A stretch of 36,835 bases of DNA from Patescibacteria group bacterium. Its GTDB lineage: Bacteria > Patescibacteriota > 4484-211. The DNA is taken from NCBI GenBank assembly GCA_018818265.1, contig JAHISN010000057.1, positions 1-36,835 of the forward strand, written 5' to 3'. The notes under the pieces were generated by a model that did not search any database, was not told the DNA's origin, and worked only from the letters and a program-made list of their open reading frames with translations. The position numbers and the translations under genes were made by a program. Below, piece after piece: positions 1 through 7,500 of this stretch (position 1 is its first letter; every line of letters begins with the position of its first letter).

Positions 1-60
1 ACAGTGAAGAACCCCGCGCTGCGACAGCCATGCGGCATCGCGTGGAGAGCGCGGGGCTTC
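1..60. repeat. long hairpin repeat, copy 1
   Basis: The arms CCCCGCGCT and AGCGCGGGG enclose a core (22-42) that reads CGACAGCCATGCGGCATCG and ends in CG. Nearly the same element occurs in inverted orientation at about 4585-4643, and its core recurs at 124-144. It may end transcription of a gene left of the window. No gene is visible in 1-227 apart from these hairpins. Confidence 0.7.
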
Positions 61-99
61 TTCCTAAGGAAAAACCAGAACATTCACAGCGTTGTTTGA

Positions 100-190
100 A
101 GAACACCATTCATCACCACTCTACGACAGCCATTCGGCATCGCGCGGAAAGGGTGGTGGCACCATTCCAAAAGAATGGTGTGCCTGGTTT
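100..190. repeat. hairpin repeat, copy 2, plus adjacent perfect hairpin
   Basis: The core at 124-144 differs from copy 1 by a single G to T change, but the outer arms differ (CACCACTCT-like pairing with AGGGTGGTG). Immediately after it is a second hairpin: CACCATTC (160-167), loop CAAAA, GAATGGTG (173-180). Core conservation with different flanking arms suggests an interspersed palindromic element. It lies just upstream of nusB. Confidence 0.6.
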
Positions 191-227
191 TTCCACGTGA
201 AACCGTAAAGCTGGTAACTGATTAACC

Positions 228-701
228 ATGAAAACTTCTAACGATCCCAGACACGTTGCCCGTCGATTAGCGTTACAAGTCCTTTTTGCATGGGAAGGCA
301 ATCGCAGACTGGCGCGGTGGCTACCGGGACAAACAGAAGCGAGGTATAAATGCGCGCGGCAGTTGTACCGTGAATGGACACATCGTAAATATACTGCCGA
401 AGAATATTTTGATTACCAACTGCTGCAATTGCTAGTTAAGAGAATAGTTAGGAAAGCCGAAAGGTTTGATGAATTGATCGCGGATTCGGCACCGGAATGG
501 CCACTTGACCAAATTGCGCCTATCGACCTGATAATCCTTCGCATTGCTGTGGCTGAACTAACACAAAAAGGTGATTTGCCTTACAAAGTAGTTATCGACG
601 AGGCAGTTGAATTAGCTAAAGAATTTGGCGGAGATAACAGCAGCAAATTTATTAACGGCGTGCTAGGGACAATAGTAGAAAAATTAGGGAAAGTGAAATA
701 A
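228..701 (+). CDS. nusB: transcription antitermination factor NusB
   Basis: This 157-aa protein is an all-helical NusB-type RNA-binding factor. In the known family it binds boxA RNA together with NusE (S10) and supports antitermination of rRNA operons. The N-terminus (HVARRLALQVLFAWEG) is the usual NusB opening helix. The C-terminal half (APIDLIILRIAVAEL, then VVIDEAVELAKEFGG and SSKFINGVLGTIVEKL) carries the most conserved NusB signature. It is slightly longer than the typical 130-145 aa because of a basic segment near residues 25-60. ATG at 228 has no Shine-Dalgarno. It is followed by rnc after an 82-nt gap of inverted CCTAC/GTAGG-type repeats, and the order nusB-rnc-rpsP-khpA suggests an RNA-processing and ribosome operon. 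Confidence 0.9.
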   Translation: MKTSNDPRHVARRLALQVLFAWEGNRRLARWLPGQTEARYKCARQLYREWTHRKYTAEEYFDYQLLQLLVKRIVRKAERFDELIADSAPEWPLDQIAPIDLIILRIAVAELTQKGDLPYKVVIDEAVELAKEFGGDNSSKFINGVLGTIVEKLGKVK

Positions 702-705
702 GTTT

Positions 706-783
706 GTAGGAAGTAAGTTGTCGGTTGTAGGTTTATCATGTTCCTTTACCTACTACCTACTATCCACCACCTACCACCAAGTC
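706..783. repeat. GTAGG/CCTAC low-complexity intergenic repeat
   Basis: Between nusB and rnc, GTAGGAAGT and GTTGTAGG-type words are followed by CCTACTACCTACTATCC and CCACCTACCACC in the opposite sense, so the gap can fold back on itself. This is one of several low-complexity fillers between genes here. An open frame runs through it into rnc, but it has no RNase III character. Confidence 0.6.
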
Positions 784-1476
784 ATGGATTTTACTAATCT
801 CGAAAAAAAAATAAATCTTGAATTTAAAAACACCGAGCTACTGCTTCATGCTTTTGTTCACCGCTCATACCTTAATGAGCACCGCAACTTCAAGCTGGAT
901 TCTAACGAACGGCTAGAGTTTTTAGGCGATGCCTGTCTAGAGTTAGTCGTTTCGGACTATCTCTACAAAAAATACCCTGGAGAAGACGAAGGCATCCTTA
1001 CCAACTACCGTTCGGCTCTTGTCAATACCGCATCATTAGGTGAAACTGCGCGCGAGTTAGGACTGGGAGAATACTTATTGCTCTCCCGCGGCGAAGAGGA
1101 TGGTGGCGGACGTGATTCGGAACACTTGCTGGCGAATACATTCGAAGCCATGTTGGGTGCCTGTTATCTAGAGGCAGGACTGGAAGCGAGTCAAAGAGTT
1201 GTAGAAAAACTACTCTTGCCCAAATTGGAACATATAATTGAGAAGAAACTCTACCATGATGCGAAATCCCACCTACAAGAGCTAACTCAGGAATTGGTTT
1301 CTATCACGCCGATTTATAAAATTCTTTCCGAGTGGGGACCAGATCATTCTAAGGAATTCAAAGCAGGCGTATATTTAGAAAATAAATTGATTGGAGAGGG
1401 AGAAGGCAACAGTAAGCAAAGGGCAGAGATCGACGCCGCAGAAAATGCCCTTGAAAAGTTGGACGAAAACATGTAG
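784..1476 (+). CDS. rnc: ribonuclease III
   Basis: A 230-aa double-strand-specific endoribonuclease that processes rRNA precursors and structured mRNAs. The start is taken at 784 because the family N-terminus (MDFTNLEKKINLEFKN) begins there; the 22 codons open upstream encode repeat sequence. The signature is NERLEFLGDAC at 41-51, giving catalytic Glu45 and Asp49. The second acidic pair sits in ANTFEAMLGA (117-126): Glu121 is kept, but the position usually occupied by a metal-binding Asp is Asn118. A C-terminal double-stranded RNA-binding domain covers about residues 158-228 (DAKSHLQELTQE, GEGEGNSKQRAEIDAAENAL). Length matches the family. The Asp to Asn change is worth noting but may be normal in this lineage. 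Confidence 0.95.
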   Translation: MDFTNLEKKINLEFKNTELLLHAFVHRSYLNEHRNFKLDSNERLEFLGDACLELVVSDYLYKKYPGEDEGILTNYRSALVNTASLGETARELGLGEYLLLSRGEEDGGGRDSEHLLANTFEAMLGACYLEAGLEASQRVVEKLLLPKLEHIIEKKLYHDAKSHLQELTQELVSITPIYKILSEWGPDHSKEFKAGVYLENKLIGEGEGNSKQRAEIDAAENALEKLDENM

Positions 1477-1595
1477 AATAGCATCTCAGCAATATAGCTA
1501 AGCAGCTACACAGTTACACATTAATATAAAGACGCAGTCTTTCAAGCGTTTGGCTATGAAGCTGAGTAGTTGCGAAGCTGACTAGCTAATATACC
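1477..1595. repeat. AGCTA-rich intergenic filler
   Basis: The rnc-rpsP gap is rich in AGCTA/GAAGCT words (ATAGCTAAGCAGCTACAC, ATGAAGCTGAG, GCGAAGCTGACTAGCTA). Similar sequence recurs near pheS, infC, pnp and rpsO. No gene, strong promoter or ribosome binding site was recognised in it. Confidence 0.5.
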
Positions 1596-1820
1596 ATGCT
1601 CAAAATCAGACTTTCCCGAACGGGGCGCAAAAACTATCCATCATATCGTATTGTAGTAACCGAAGCGAGTCGAAAGCGCGATGGCAAGGTTACTGAGACT
1701 ATCGGTCACTACAACCTACAAACTGATCCCCCGCAGATTAAGATAAAGAAAGAGCGGTTAGAATATTGGATAGCGAAGGGTGCCCAAATGACGGACGCGG
1801 TAAGGAAACTTTCAAGCTGA
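1596..1820 (+). CDS. rpsP: 30S ribosomal protein S16 (bS16)
   Basis: A 74-aa protein matching bS16, which binds 16S rRNA and supports early 30S assembly. The N-terminus MLKIRLSRTGRKNYPSYRIV is diagnostic, as is the later TETIGHYNLQTDPP. It is at the short end for the family, ending soon after the conserved AQMTDAVRKL helix. There is no obvious Shine-Dalgarno before ATG 1596. It is followed by khpA after 43 nt containing a small hairpin (GCACCATACGGTGC). An rpsP-khpA pair is common in bacteria, though the usual rimM and trmD partners are absent here. Confidence 0.97.
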   Translation: MLKIRLSRTGRKNYPSYRIVVTEASRKRDGKVTETIGHYNLQTDPPQIKIKKERLEYWIAKGAQMTDAVRKLSS

Positions 1821-1863
1821 TAACCCCAGCACCATACGGTGCGGGGCAGGCTGGAAACTGATT

Positions 1864-2121
1864 ATGCAAGATTTAATTGAATTTATACTCAAACAAATAA
1901 CTAACCACCCAGACGAAATCGAGGTTTCTGTTGAGAAGGAAACTGATATTAATCAAGTAAGGTTTAATGTCCTTTTAAATCCTGAGGATATGGGTATTGT
2001 TATCGGCAAGGATGGGCGCACGATTAAATCTATCCGCAATCTGGTTAATATCATCGCCTTGCCAAAGGGTATAAATATTTATTTGGATGTCAAAGAGAAG
2101 GGGAAAATTGCCGCGCTGTAG
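1864..2121 (+). CDS. khpA: KH-domain RNA-binding protein KhpA
   Basis: An 85-aa single KH domain protein of the KhpA/YlqC family. In other bacteria KhpA pairs with KhpB and affects cell size and envelope genes through RNA binding. The GxxG loop is Gly48-Lys-Asp-Gly51 in GIVIGKDGRTIKSIRNL, followed by the conserved helix. Both length and position directly after rpsP fit the family. It is the last gene of the rightward cluster and meets the pil cluster tail to tail across a hairpin. Confidence 0.93.
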   Translation: MQDLIEFILKQITNHPDEIEVSVEKETDINQVRFNVLLNPEDMGIVIGKDGRTIKSIRNLVNIIALPKGINIYLDVKEKGKIAAL

Positions 2122-2165
2122 CCCTGCCTCGCCGGCAGGCGGGTTTAGCATAAACGGGCTAGCGA
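2121..2165. terminator. hairpin between convergent khpA and pilO-like gene
   Basis: CCTGCC/GGCAGG stem immediately after the khpA stop, followed by GCGGGTTT. The same GCCCTGCC...GGCAGGCGGG palindrome recurs at about 13353-13380, where it forms the C-terminus of the DUF2156-like protein. It may end transcription from both sides, but the T-tract is weak. Confidence 0.5.
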
Positions 2166-2173
2166 GGCTGAAT

Positions 2174-2884
2174 TTAGAACGGATCCTCTTTCCCGCTGCC
2201 AATTTCACTTTCCCCTACTTCACCTATTGTCGATTGTATAAAAGTGCCGTAAGAATTTAACTTGGATACCTGAGCTAATATTTCCTCATCGGCCGTACCC
2301 AATCCGATTAACGCCTCTTCCACCGCTCCAAAGCTTTTTGGTAACGGAAGATATGGAAACAGAACATCAGCTGACACATGTAATTTATCCTCATCACTTT
2401 CAATTTCCAAATTATTTAACGAGAGGACACGTTTGGCCCGCTCGGTGTTTTTAAGAAAAGCAACAATTTGCGAAGCATCACCGTCAACAATAACAGGGAC
2501 TTGTAATACCGCTCCACCACCTTGATTTCCTAAACCTTCGGCGCTACTAACAGCCACACTCAGCGTCCCCAGTTCAACTTGCGAATTTCGCGCCAGACTC
2601 TCCAATGCGGCAAATGCAGTCCATTCATGAGCAAAAGAAGGCAAAGCCTCTTCTAAAATGAGAATACTGGTATCCAATACTGCTTCACTTAATGTGCCTA
2701 AAAGTTCAGCCTTTGGCATTAATTTCCGTTCCAAAAGGATTTCTTTCTCTACAATCTCGGCTTTCATTTGATAACTTTCCCTGACCCATGGGTAAATAGC
2801 AAACATCACCACCCCAAACGAAACAATAGTACAAACAACAGGAAACAAAATAGATGGTTGTTTAAAACTAAAAAATGTTTTCAT
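2174..2884 (-). CDS. PilO-like type IV pilus assembly protein
   Basis: A 236-aa bitopic membrane protein: a short cytoplasmic N-terminus, one membrane segment at about residues 12-33 (ILFPVVCTIVSFGVVMFAIY), then a coiled-coil and a folded extracytoplasmic region. This is PilO architecture, and it is the third gene of an apparent pilM-pilN-pilO set. In known systems PilN and PilO form the inner-membrane alignment complex that links PilM to the pilus machinery. The ATG overlaps the pilN-like stop by 4 nt (ATGA), implying translational coupling. Sequence similarity to classical PilO is weak, so the call rests on topology and synteny. The C-terminal 40 residues are low-complexity. Confidence 0.65.
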   Translation of the reverse strand: MKTFFSFKQPSILFPVVCTIVSFGVVMFAIYPWVRESYQMKAEIVEKEILLERKLMPKAELLGTLSEAVLDTSILILEEALPSFAHEWTAFAALESLARNSQVELGTLSVAVSSAEGLGNQGGGAVLQVPVIVDGDASQIVAFLKNTERAKRVLSLNNLEIESDEDKLHVSADVLFPYLPLPKSFGAVEEALIGLGTADEEILAQVSKLNSYGTFIQSTIGEVGESEIGSGKEDPF

Positions 2885-3429
2885 ATACTTCTCTCCAATG
2901 TTAATACAAAGACAATCTCATTTTTATCCAGTCTAAAGTCGCACAACTTAACAGTAGTACTCCGTATTTCCTCCCAATCATCAAGTACTGTTACCAAATT
3001 ATCTACCTGTTCAAGGGAATCTGTTTGGGCGACAAGTTCGAAAGTTAATGGAGTATTAACCTGATTTAAAGATAGCATACGCACGCCCGGAGGAAGTTTA
3101 CCATTAATACCGTCAACAAAATCTGCAAAGATTCCGCGCTCAACAAAATGTGTGCTCAGAAATTCAACTTTATCCTTTACAGTTAGTAACTTGCCCTCTA
3201 GTCGACGATTGTCTTCATTGTTTATAAATAAATTCTGTTCGATAATCTGAACCTGAAGACCATTCAAACGCTCACGCACCTGGCTATGATAAGTAAAAAC
3301 AACCAACACAGCACCAGCTAGTAGAAGAAGTTCACCAACGCAAATAAGATATATCCTTAGTAAGTGAGCTTTTTTACGATCACTTGCTTGATACTCTGTA
3401 GGAAGAAGATTAACACCTGAAGGGTTCAT
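2881..3429 (-). CDS. PilN-like type IV pilus assembly protein
   Basis: A 182-aa bitopic protein. The N-terminus MNPSGVNLLPTEYQ contains the conserved PilN motif NLLP, which in known systems inserts into a groove of PilM. One membrane segment lies at about residues 24-46 (IYLICVGELLLLAGAVLVVF). A coiled-coil and a ferredoxin-like periplasmic domain follow (LLTVKDKVEFLSTHF to the end). It overlaps pilM at its start and the pilO-like gene at its end, each by ATGA, so all three are probably made from one message. Confidence 0.78.
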   Translation of the reverse strand: MNPSGVNLLPTEYQASDRKKAHLLRIYLICVGELLLLAGAVLVVFTYHSQVRERLNGLQVQIIEQNLFINNEDNRRLEGKLLTVKDKVEFLSTHFVERGIFADFVDGINGKLPPGVRMLSLNQVNTPLTFELVAQTDSLEQVDNLVTVLDDWEEIRSTTVKLCDFRLDKNEIVFVLTLERSI

Positions 3430-4484
3430 ATTCGTTTCAATCCTAAGCCTACCGCCACAGCAAAATGCGTTTGATTTTCGAGACGGTGAACATCTTCCTC
3501 AAACTGCGGTGGCACTTTGACATCAATCCATGGATCAGCAATCTGAACTTCAACTCCCAGGCTTTCCGCAAGATAGACAACCACACCCGGCAAACGTGCC
3601 GTTCCTCCAGTTAAAACCACTCGCTTAACAGGGTGCATAGGTTTCTGAGCCTGATATGATAAAATCGCTTTTTCTATCTCGTTCACAATAATATCAAATA
3701 CCGGCTTAATAACACTAACAACCTTGCCCCCTAATTTGTCTTCTAAAAGCCCATAAGCCCTCTTGTACTCTTCAGCCTGATCCTGCTCAAACCCAAGCTC
3801 ACGAGAAATTACCTTGGCAAGATCACTACCGCTGGTACCAATACTACGAGTGAACTGAATAATACCTTGGTCAACAATACATAAATCTGTAGCTGAAGCT
3901 CCTAAAGAAATAATAAGGGTCACTGGGCAATCTGATCCCTGAGGAGACAATGAACGCGCCATCCCAATAATCTCCGACTCAAAAGCTAATGGTTCCAATC
4001 CGGCCATCCCCAAAATGGTTATGTATCGATCTACAAGAGTTAAAGGGGCAGCAACAAGCAAAATTTTCATCCGCTTGCCTTTACCCCCATCCTGAGTGCC
4101 TGGGACGGTTCCATCTTCTAAAACCATCCAACTAGTCTTGACTTCATCTTTGGGAAGAGGAATAAAACGTTCGACCTCCCATTCCAGAGCGTTATGTAGA
4201 TCCTGCCCCTTAAGCGGGGGAAACTCAATTACACGAGTAAATATTTTAGCTTCGGGAAAAGCAGTAACTACCTTACGCGAGCGTACTTTTGCTTCTTTTA
4301 AAAGCATTTTAATTATTTTAGCAACCTTTTCCTGATCATCCTCTGCTTCTGATTGTAATACATTGAGAGGAGTATCCACGCTACCAAAAGCAACTAATTC
4401 AGGCTTTCCCTCACGGGGATGTAATATTTCCACGACTTTAAAACTGTAGGAACCAATATCTAAACCTAAAATTTGTTGTGTCAC
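3426..4484 (-). CDS. pilM: PilM, actin-like ATPase for type IV pilus assembly
   Basis: A 352-aa cytoplasmic actin-fold protein. The phosphate-1 motif is at the N-terminus (LGLDIGSYSFKVVEI), phosphate-2-like sequence is LIISLGASATDLCIVD, and the adenosine motif is VVLTGGTARLPGV. In known systems PilM binds the NLLP peptide of PilN and links the cytoplasmic ATPases to the inner-membrane complex. The start is GTG 4484. A promoter at 4491-4520 ends only 6 nt before it, so the mRNA is probably leaderless. No pilus ATPase or secretin is in the window, so the rest of the machinery must lie elsewhere. Confidence 0.88.
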   Translation of the reverse strand: MTQQILGLDIGSYSFKVVEILHPREGKPELVAFGSVDTPLNVLQSEAEDDQEKVAKIIKMLLKEAKVRSRKVVTAFPEAKIFTRVIEFPPLKGQDLHNALEWEVERFIPLPKDEVKTSWMVLEDGTVPGTQDGGKGKRMKILLVAAPLTLVDRYITILGMAGLEPLAFESEIIGMARSLSPQGSDCPVTLIISLGASATDLCIVDQGIIQFTRSIGTSGSDLAKVISRELGFEQDQAEEYKRAYGLLEDKLGGKVVSVIKPVFDIIVNEIEKAILSYQAQKPMHPVKRVVLTGGTARLPGVVVYLAESLGVEVQIADPWIDVKVPPQFEEDVHRLENQTHFAVAVGLGLKRI

Positions 4485-4490
4485 GACCTA

Positions 4491-4520
4491 ATCCTACCTT
4501 CAAATGACAATCACTGTCAA
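4491..4520 (-). promoter_or_regulatory. pilM promoter, apparently leaderless
   Basis: On the minus strand, TTGACA (4520-4515), an 18-nt spacer, then TAGGAT (4496-4491), followed by 6 nt and the GTG start. Transcription would begin at or very near the start codon. Confidence 0.55.
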
Positions 4521-4584
4521 TAGCAAGTTGTCCTGTGTGAATAGTAAAAGCAATCCCGCATGAATGCTGTTCTTATTACGTGGA

Positions 4585-4643
4585 AAAAGCCCCGCGCTCT
4601 CCACGCGATGCCGCATGGCTGTCTCAGCACGGGGTTCTTCACA
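4585..4643. repeat. long hairpin repeat, copy 3 (inverted)
   Basis: Reverse complement of the element at 1-60. The core at 4604-4624 matches copy 1 in 20 of 21 positions, and both GC-rich arms and flanking GAAG bases are kept. It lies between the divergent pilM and the gene at 4663. The two full copies frame the nusB-to-pilM block in opposite orientation. Confidence 0.75.
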
Positions 4644-4646
4644 ATG

Positions 4647-4655
4647 TGCTAAAAT
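4647..4655 (+). promoter_or_regulatory. extended -10 promoter for gene at 4663
   Basis: TGcTAAAAT ends 7 nt before ATG 4663. The identical TGTGCTAAAAT string precedes ATG 25549 at 6 nt. No good -35 is seen. It implies a leaderless transcript. Confidence 0.55.
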
Positions 4656-4662
4656 AGAAACA

Positions 4663-5184
4663 ATGCCGCGCGAAAAATCCGGGACTATCCGTGTAAGTTA
4701 CAATAAGCCATTACTAATCGGCCTGATAACAGGAGCAGTTTTAATCATAATAGCAGGGGCTTGCTTCCTGTTAATTCTCAGTCGACCAATAGGCGAATCT
4801 ACGCAATATGGACCAACTGAACAGGTAACCCATCGCATACTAATGGCTTTTAACAAAATGGGAGAATTTTTAAATATAAGAAAAATAGCAACGCCTTCTC
4901 CGACACCACCAGTTGAGCCAACTCTTTCACCGCCGTTTCCTGGTATAACACCAAAGACACTGCAAACTAACAATCCGCTTTTCGCTTCGCAGGAACTATC
5001 ACACGTCATTCTGGAGTTGAAACAAAAAGGGCTAACAGTACTAACAGTGGAAAGACTCTACTTTCAGGGTAAAAACGAGCTGGAAAATGGCAACCAAGAA
5101 GCTGCGCTGCGCTCCTTTCGCACCGGTTATGATTTAGCTCAGGAAATCCTAGTCGCCGCGGATTACTATCTTGGAACTCTTTAG
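4663..5184 (+). CDS. membrane-anchored protein with TPR-like tail
   Basis: A 173-aa protein not recognised as a named family. A short basic N-terminus precedes one membrane segment at about residues 14-40 (LLIGLITGAVLIIIAGACFL), then a Pro/Thr/Ser-rich spacer (TPSPTPPVEPTLSPP). The C-terminal helical pair (VERLYFQGKNELENGNQEAAL, then FRTGYDLAQEIL) has the spacing of a TPR unit. The start at 4663 is chosen over the longer frame at 4564 because the upstream 33 codons cover the hairpin repeat and a -10 box. It diverges from the pil genes and converges on pheT with one base between the stops. A role near the pilus or envelope is only a guess from position. Confidence 0.7.
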   Translation: MPREKSGTIRVSYNKPLLIGLITGAVLIIIAGACFLLILSRPIGESTQYGPTEQVTHRILMAFNKMGEFLNIRKIATPSPTPPVEPTLSPPFPGITPKTLQTNNPLFASQELSHVILELKQKGLTVLTVERLYFQGKNELENGNQEAALRSFRTGYDLAQEILVAADYYLGTL

Positions 5185-5185
5185 C

Positions 5186-7402
5186 CTATCTTCTGGCCTT
5201 TACTCCCAGCTTTGTCTCCAGCATTTTTACAGTTCTTTCGACTAATTTACTCACCTCCTTATGTGATAAAGAGCTTAGGGACGATTGAAAAGTGAGGTGC
5301 AAGGAAACGGATTTTTTGTCAACACCCAAATTATAGTCATCTGTGAAAATATCAAAAATCTTTACTTCCTGCAAAAACTTTCCGCCTTCTTCCTTAATCG
5401 CACGGAGTAAGTTACCTAAGTTATCATTTTTATTAACAATTACTGAAATGTCCTGCTTAATCTCTGGATGCGGAGAAACTGGCAAATACTCACTTCGAGA
5501 TTCACATAGTTTAATAATTTCCTCAAAATTAAGCACGGCGACAGATACTTGCGTATCAACAATCCCGAAATTTTGCAGTACTTTGTCACTGACAAGCCCG
5601 ATCTGTCCGATTTTGCTGTTTTTTGCAGTAATAGCGGCTTGGATATTTTCTGTTAGATAGGGAATCTTATCCGTCAACTCAAAAAGAATACTTTCTACAC
5701 CCAATTTTCTTAACAAATATTCTACTGCGCCCTTAAGCTCGATATATCGTTCCTGAAATCCAGCGTTTCTGGCAATCAAGAGCCCCAAATGTTCTGGTTC
5801 GTCGGGCAGTTCTCCTCTGGCCTTCGGTATTATATGACGGCCGCACTCGAAAAGTTTAAACTCGTTAATACGCTTAAGATTCTCTTGAGCTTTTTCTAGC
5901 AATCCGGGGATTAACGATTGACGCAAGAGCACATGTTCCGAAGACAAGGGGTTTTTAAGTCTTAAGTAATTTGACGCGTCCAGTTCGGCCTTTTGTGCAA
6001 TCACTTCATTAGTAAAACTGTAACTGTAAACCTCGTCGAACCCCAAAGCTGTGAGAACCGATTTAGCTTGACGCCTTACTATGACCCGCTGATTTAGACG
6101 CGGCGTGGTTAAATCCCGCACCGGCAGTGTGCCTATAATTCTATTATAGCCATATAAACGGGCAATTTCCTCCAGTAAGTCTTCTTCAATATTTAAATCG
6201 GCACGGAAAGTGGGAATCGTCACCTCCCAGTTGAACGCTTTACCTTGCTTGTAGTGGCGAACTTTAGTTCGCGTCTCATCGTGAGTGTGAGTAGTCTCAG
6301 TTGAGGTTTCCACCTTTAACCCTAGTGACTCTAGATATTCTTTGCCCCTCGCATCGGGCAAATTAATCCCCAGAAAAGTCCCAACTCGTTCGGGATTCAA
6401 AACAATAGCTTTTTCTTCTCGCGGCTGAGGGTAAACATCAACAACTTCAGATGTCAGTTTAGCGCCGGCATATTCCTGCAATAGTTTAACGCTTTCATTA
6501 AAACCCACTACCGCTAAATTGGGATCCTGATTCTTTTCAAAACGTGTAGAAGCATCGGTGCGTAAACCAAGTTTGCTTGATGTTTTACGGATCGAATACA
6601 TCTCAAAGTTAGCTGATTCCAAGACAATCAACTCTGTTATGTCATTAACCTCTGTTTCTTTACCCCCCATAATACCAGCAATAGCGACGGGTTTCTCGGC
6701 ATCCGCGATCACCATCGTGGTAGGGTTAAGCTGTCTATTCTTGCCATCGATAGTAATAATTTCTTCGCCTTCTCGCGCCTGCCTAACGATAACATTAACA
6801 TTTGACCATTGACCATTGACCATTGACTCAATATCTTTTTTTGCTAAAGGTTCGGATAGGGTTTTTATTTTTAACTTTTCATTTTTTCCGCCAGAGGCGG
6901 ACCAGCCTTTGGCTGGAACTTTTAACTTGCACGCGTTAAATGCGTGCAGCGGTTGCCCAAATTTCAGCATTACATAATTAGTGATGTCAACAACATTATT
7001 AATCGGACGAAGACCCATAGATTTGAGAAACAGCTGCAGCCAGTCAGGCGAATCTGTTACATTTACCTCAAGAATACCGCCGGTATAGCGGAAGCAACTG
7101 GAAGTTTGAATCTCAATGTCTAAAATAGGGGTCACCCCTAAAATAGGGGCGACCCCTAAAATGGGGGCGGCCCCTATTCCTAGACTGTAATACGCTGCAA
7201 CTTCTCGGGCGATTCCCCAGTGACTAAAACAGTCCGGGCGATGTGTTAGAGCTTTATTCTCAATCTCCAGAATGTAATCATCTCCAAACTTTTTAACCGA
7301 TTCTGTCTCGGCCAGTTTTATACTTAACTCGGCGGCAACTTCTTCGGGTGTCTTGCTCAGTTTTGGTAAAAACTCTTTGATGAGGTTATATGATATTTTC
7401 AT
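5186..7402 (-). CDS. pheT: phenylalanyl-tRNA synthetase beta subunit, with repeat inserts
   Basis: A 738-aa beta chain of the (alpha-beta)2 enzyme that charges tRNA-Phe. Recognisable parts are the B3/B4 editing domain, the metal-binding B5 segment (FRADLNIEEDLLEEIARLYG), the catalytic-like core (SEHVLLRQSLIPGLLEKAQENL), and a C-terminal anticodon-binding FDX-ACB domain starting about PVSPHPEIKQDISVIV. The N-terminal tRNA-binding OB domain (usually residues 40-150) is absent: MKISYNLIKEFLP passes within 45 residues to YILEIENKALTHRPDC. Three in-frame repeat insertions are visible: about residues 76-95 (ILGVAP repeated), 159-203 (two DNA hairpins plus a TTGACCA tandem), and 366-389 (a GCGAAC/GTTCGC hairpin). 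The reading frame stays open throughout, so the gene is probably functional. Confidence 0.95.
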   Translation of the reverse strand: MKISYNLIKEFLPKLSKTPEEVAAELSIKLAETESVKKFGDDYILEIENKALTHRPDCFSHWGIAREVAAYYSLGIGAAPILGVAPILGVTPILDIEIQTSSCFRYTGGILEVNVTDSPDWLQLFLKSMGLRPINNVVDITNYVMLKFGQPLHAFNACKLKVPAKGWSASGGKNEKLKIKTLSEPLAKKDIESMVNGQWSNVNVIVRQAREGEEIITIDGKNRQLNPTTMVIADAEKPVAIAGIMGGKETEVNDITELIVLESANFEMYSIRKTSSKLGLRTDASTRFEKNQDPNLAVVGFNESVKLLQEYAGAKLTSEVVDVYPQPREEKAIVLNPERVGTFLGINLPDARGKEYLESLGLKVETSTETTHTHDETRTKVRHYKQGKAFNWEVTIPTFRADLNIEEDLLEEIARLYGYNRIIGTLPVRDLTTPRLNQRVIVRRQAKSVLTALGFDEVYSYSFTNEVIAQKAELDASNYLRLKNPLSSEHVLLRQSLIPGLLEKAQENLKRINEFKLFECGRHIIPKARGELPDEPEHLGLLIARNAGFQERYIELKGAVEYLLRKLGVESILFELTDKIPYLTENIQAAITAKNSKIGQIGLVSDKVLQNFGIVDTQVSVAVLNFEEIIKLCESRSEYLPVSPHPEIKQDISVIVNKNDNLGNLLRAIKEEGGKFLQEVKIFDIFTDDYNLGVDKKSVSLHLTFQSSLSSLSHKEVSKLVERTVKMLETKLGVKARR
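6236..6307. repeat. repeat insert 3 inside pheT
   Basis: Encodes about residues 366-389 within the B5 region. It contains the hairpin GCGAAC-ttta-GTTCGC (6257-6272) next to GTGAGTGTGAGTAG low-complexity sequence. The peptide (TETTHTHDETRTKVRHYKQG) is hydrophilic and has no counterpart in typical PheT. Confidence 0.6.
6794..6928. repeat. repeat insert 2 inside pheT
   Basis: Encodes about residues 159-203. It has tandem TTGACCA units (from 6802), TTTTTAACTTTTC-type filler, and two back-to-back hairpins: TCCGCC-aga-GGCGGA (6887-6901) and CCAGCC-ttt-GGCTGG (6902-6916). The sequence resumes as normal PheT at VIVRQAREGEEIITIDG. Confidence 0.75.
7121..7178. repeat. 18-nt tandem palindromic repeat inside pheT
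   Basis: About three copies of an 18-nt unit containing the small palindrome AGGGGTCGCCCCT. On the coding strand it encodes ILGVAP in tandem (residues 76-95). The unit length is a multiple of three, so copy number can vary without breaking the frame. Confidence 0.8.
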
Positions 7403-7500
7403 GTTTCAGTTTTCAGTAATCAGTTAAATGTAGTCGTAAAGCTCAAAACGCAAAACTCAAAGTTACAATGCAAAGCTAAAAGCTATCAGCTAACAGCTAT
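7403..7500. other. pheS-pheT intergenic low-complexity sequence
   Basis: CAGTTTTCAGTAATCAGTTAA followed by AAAGCTAAAAGCTATCAGCT-type words. Both families recur between other genes (about 14565, 9641, 29458). No promoter was recognised, so pheT is probably co-transcribed with pheS. Confidence 0.5.
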
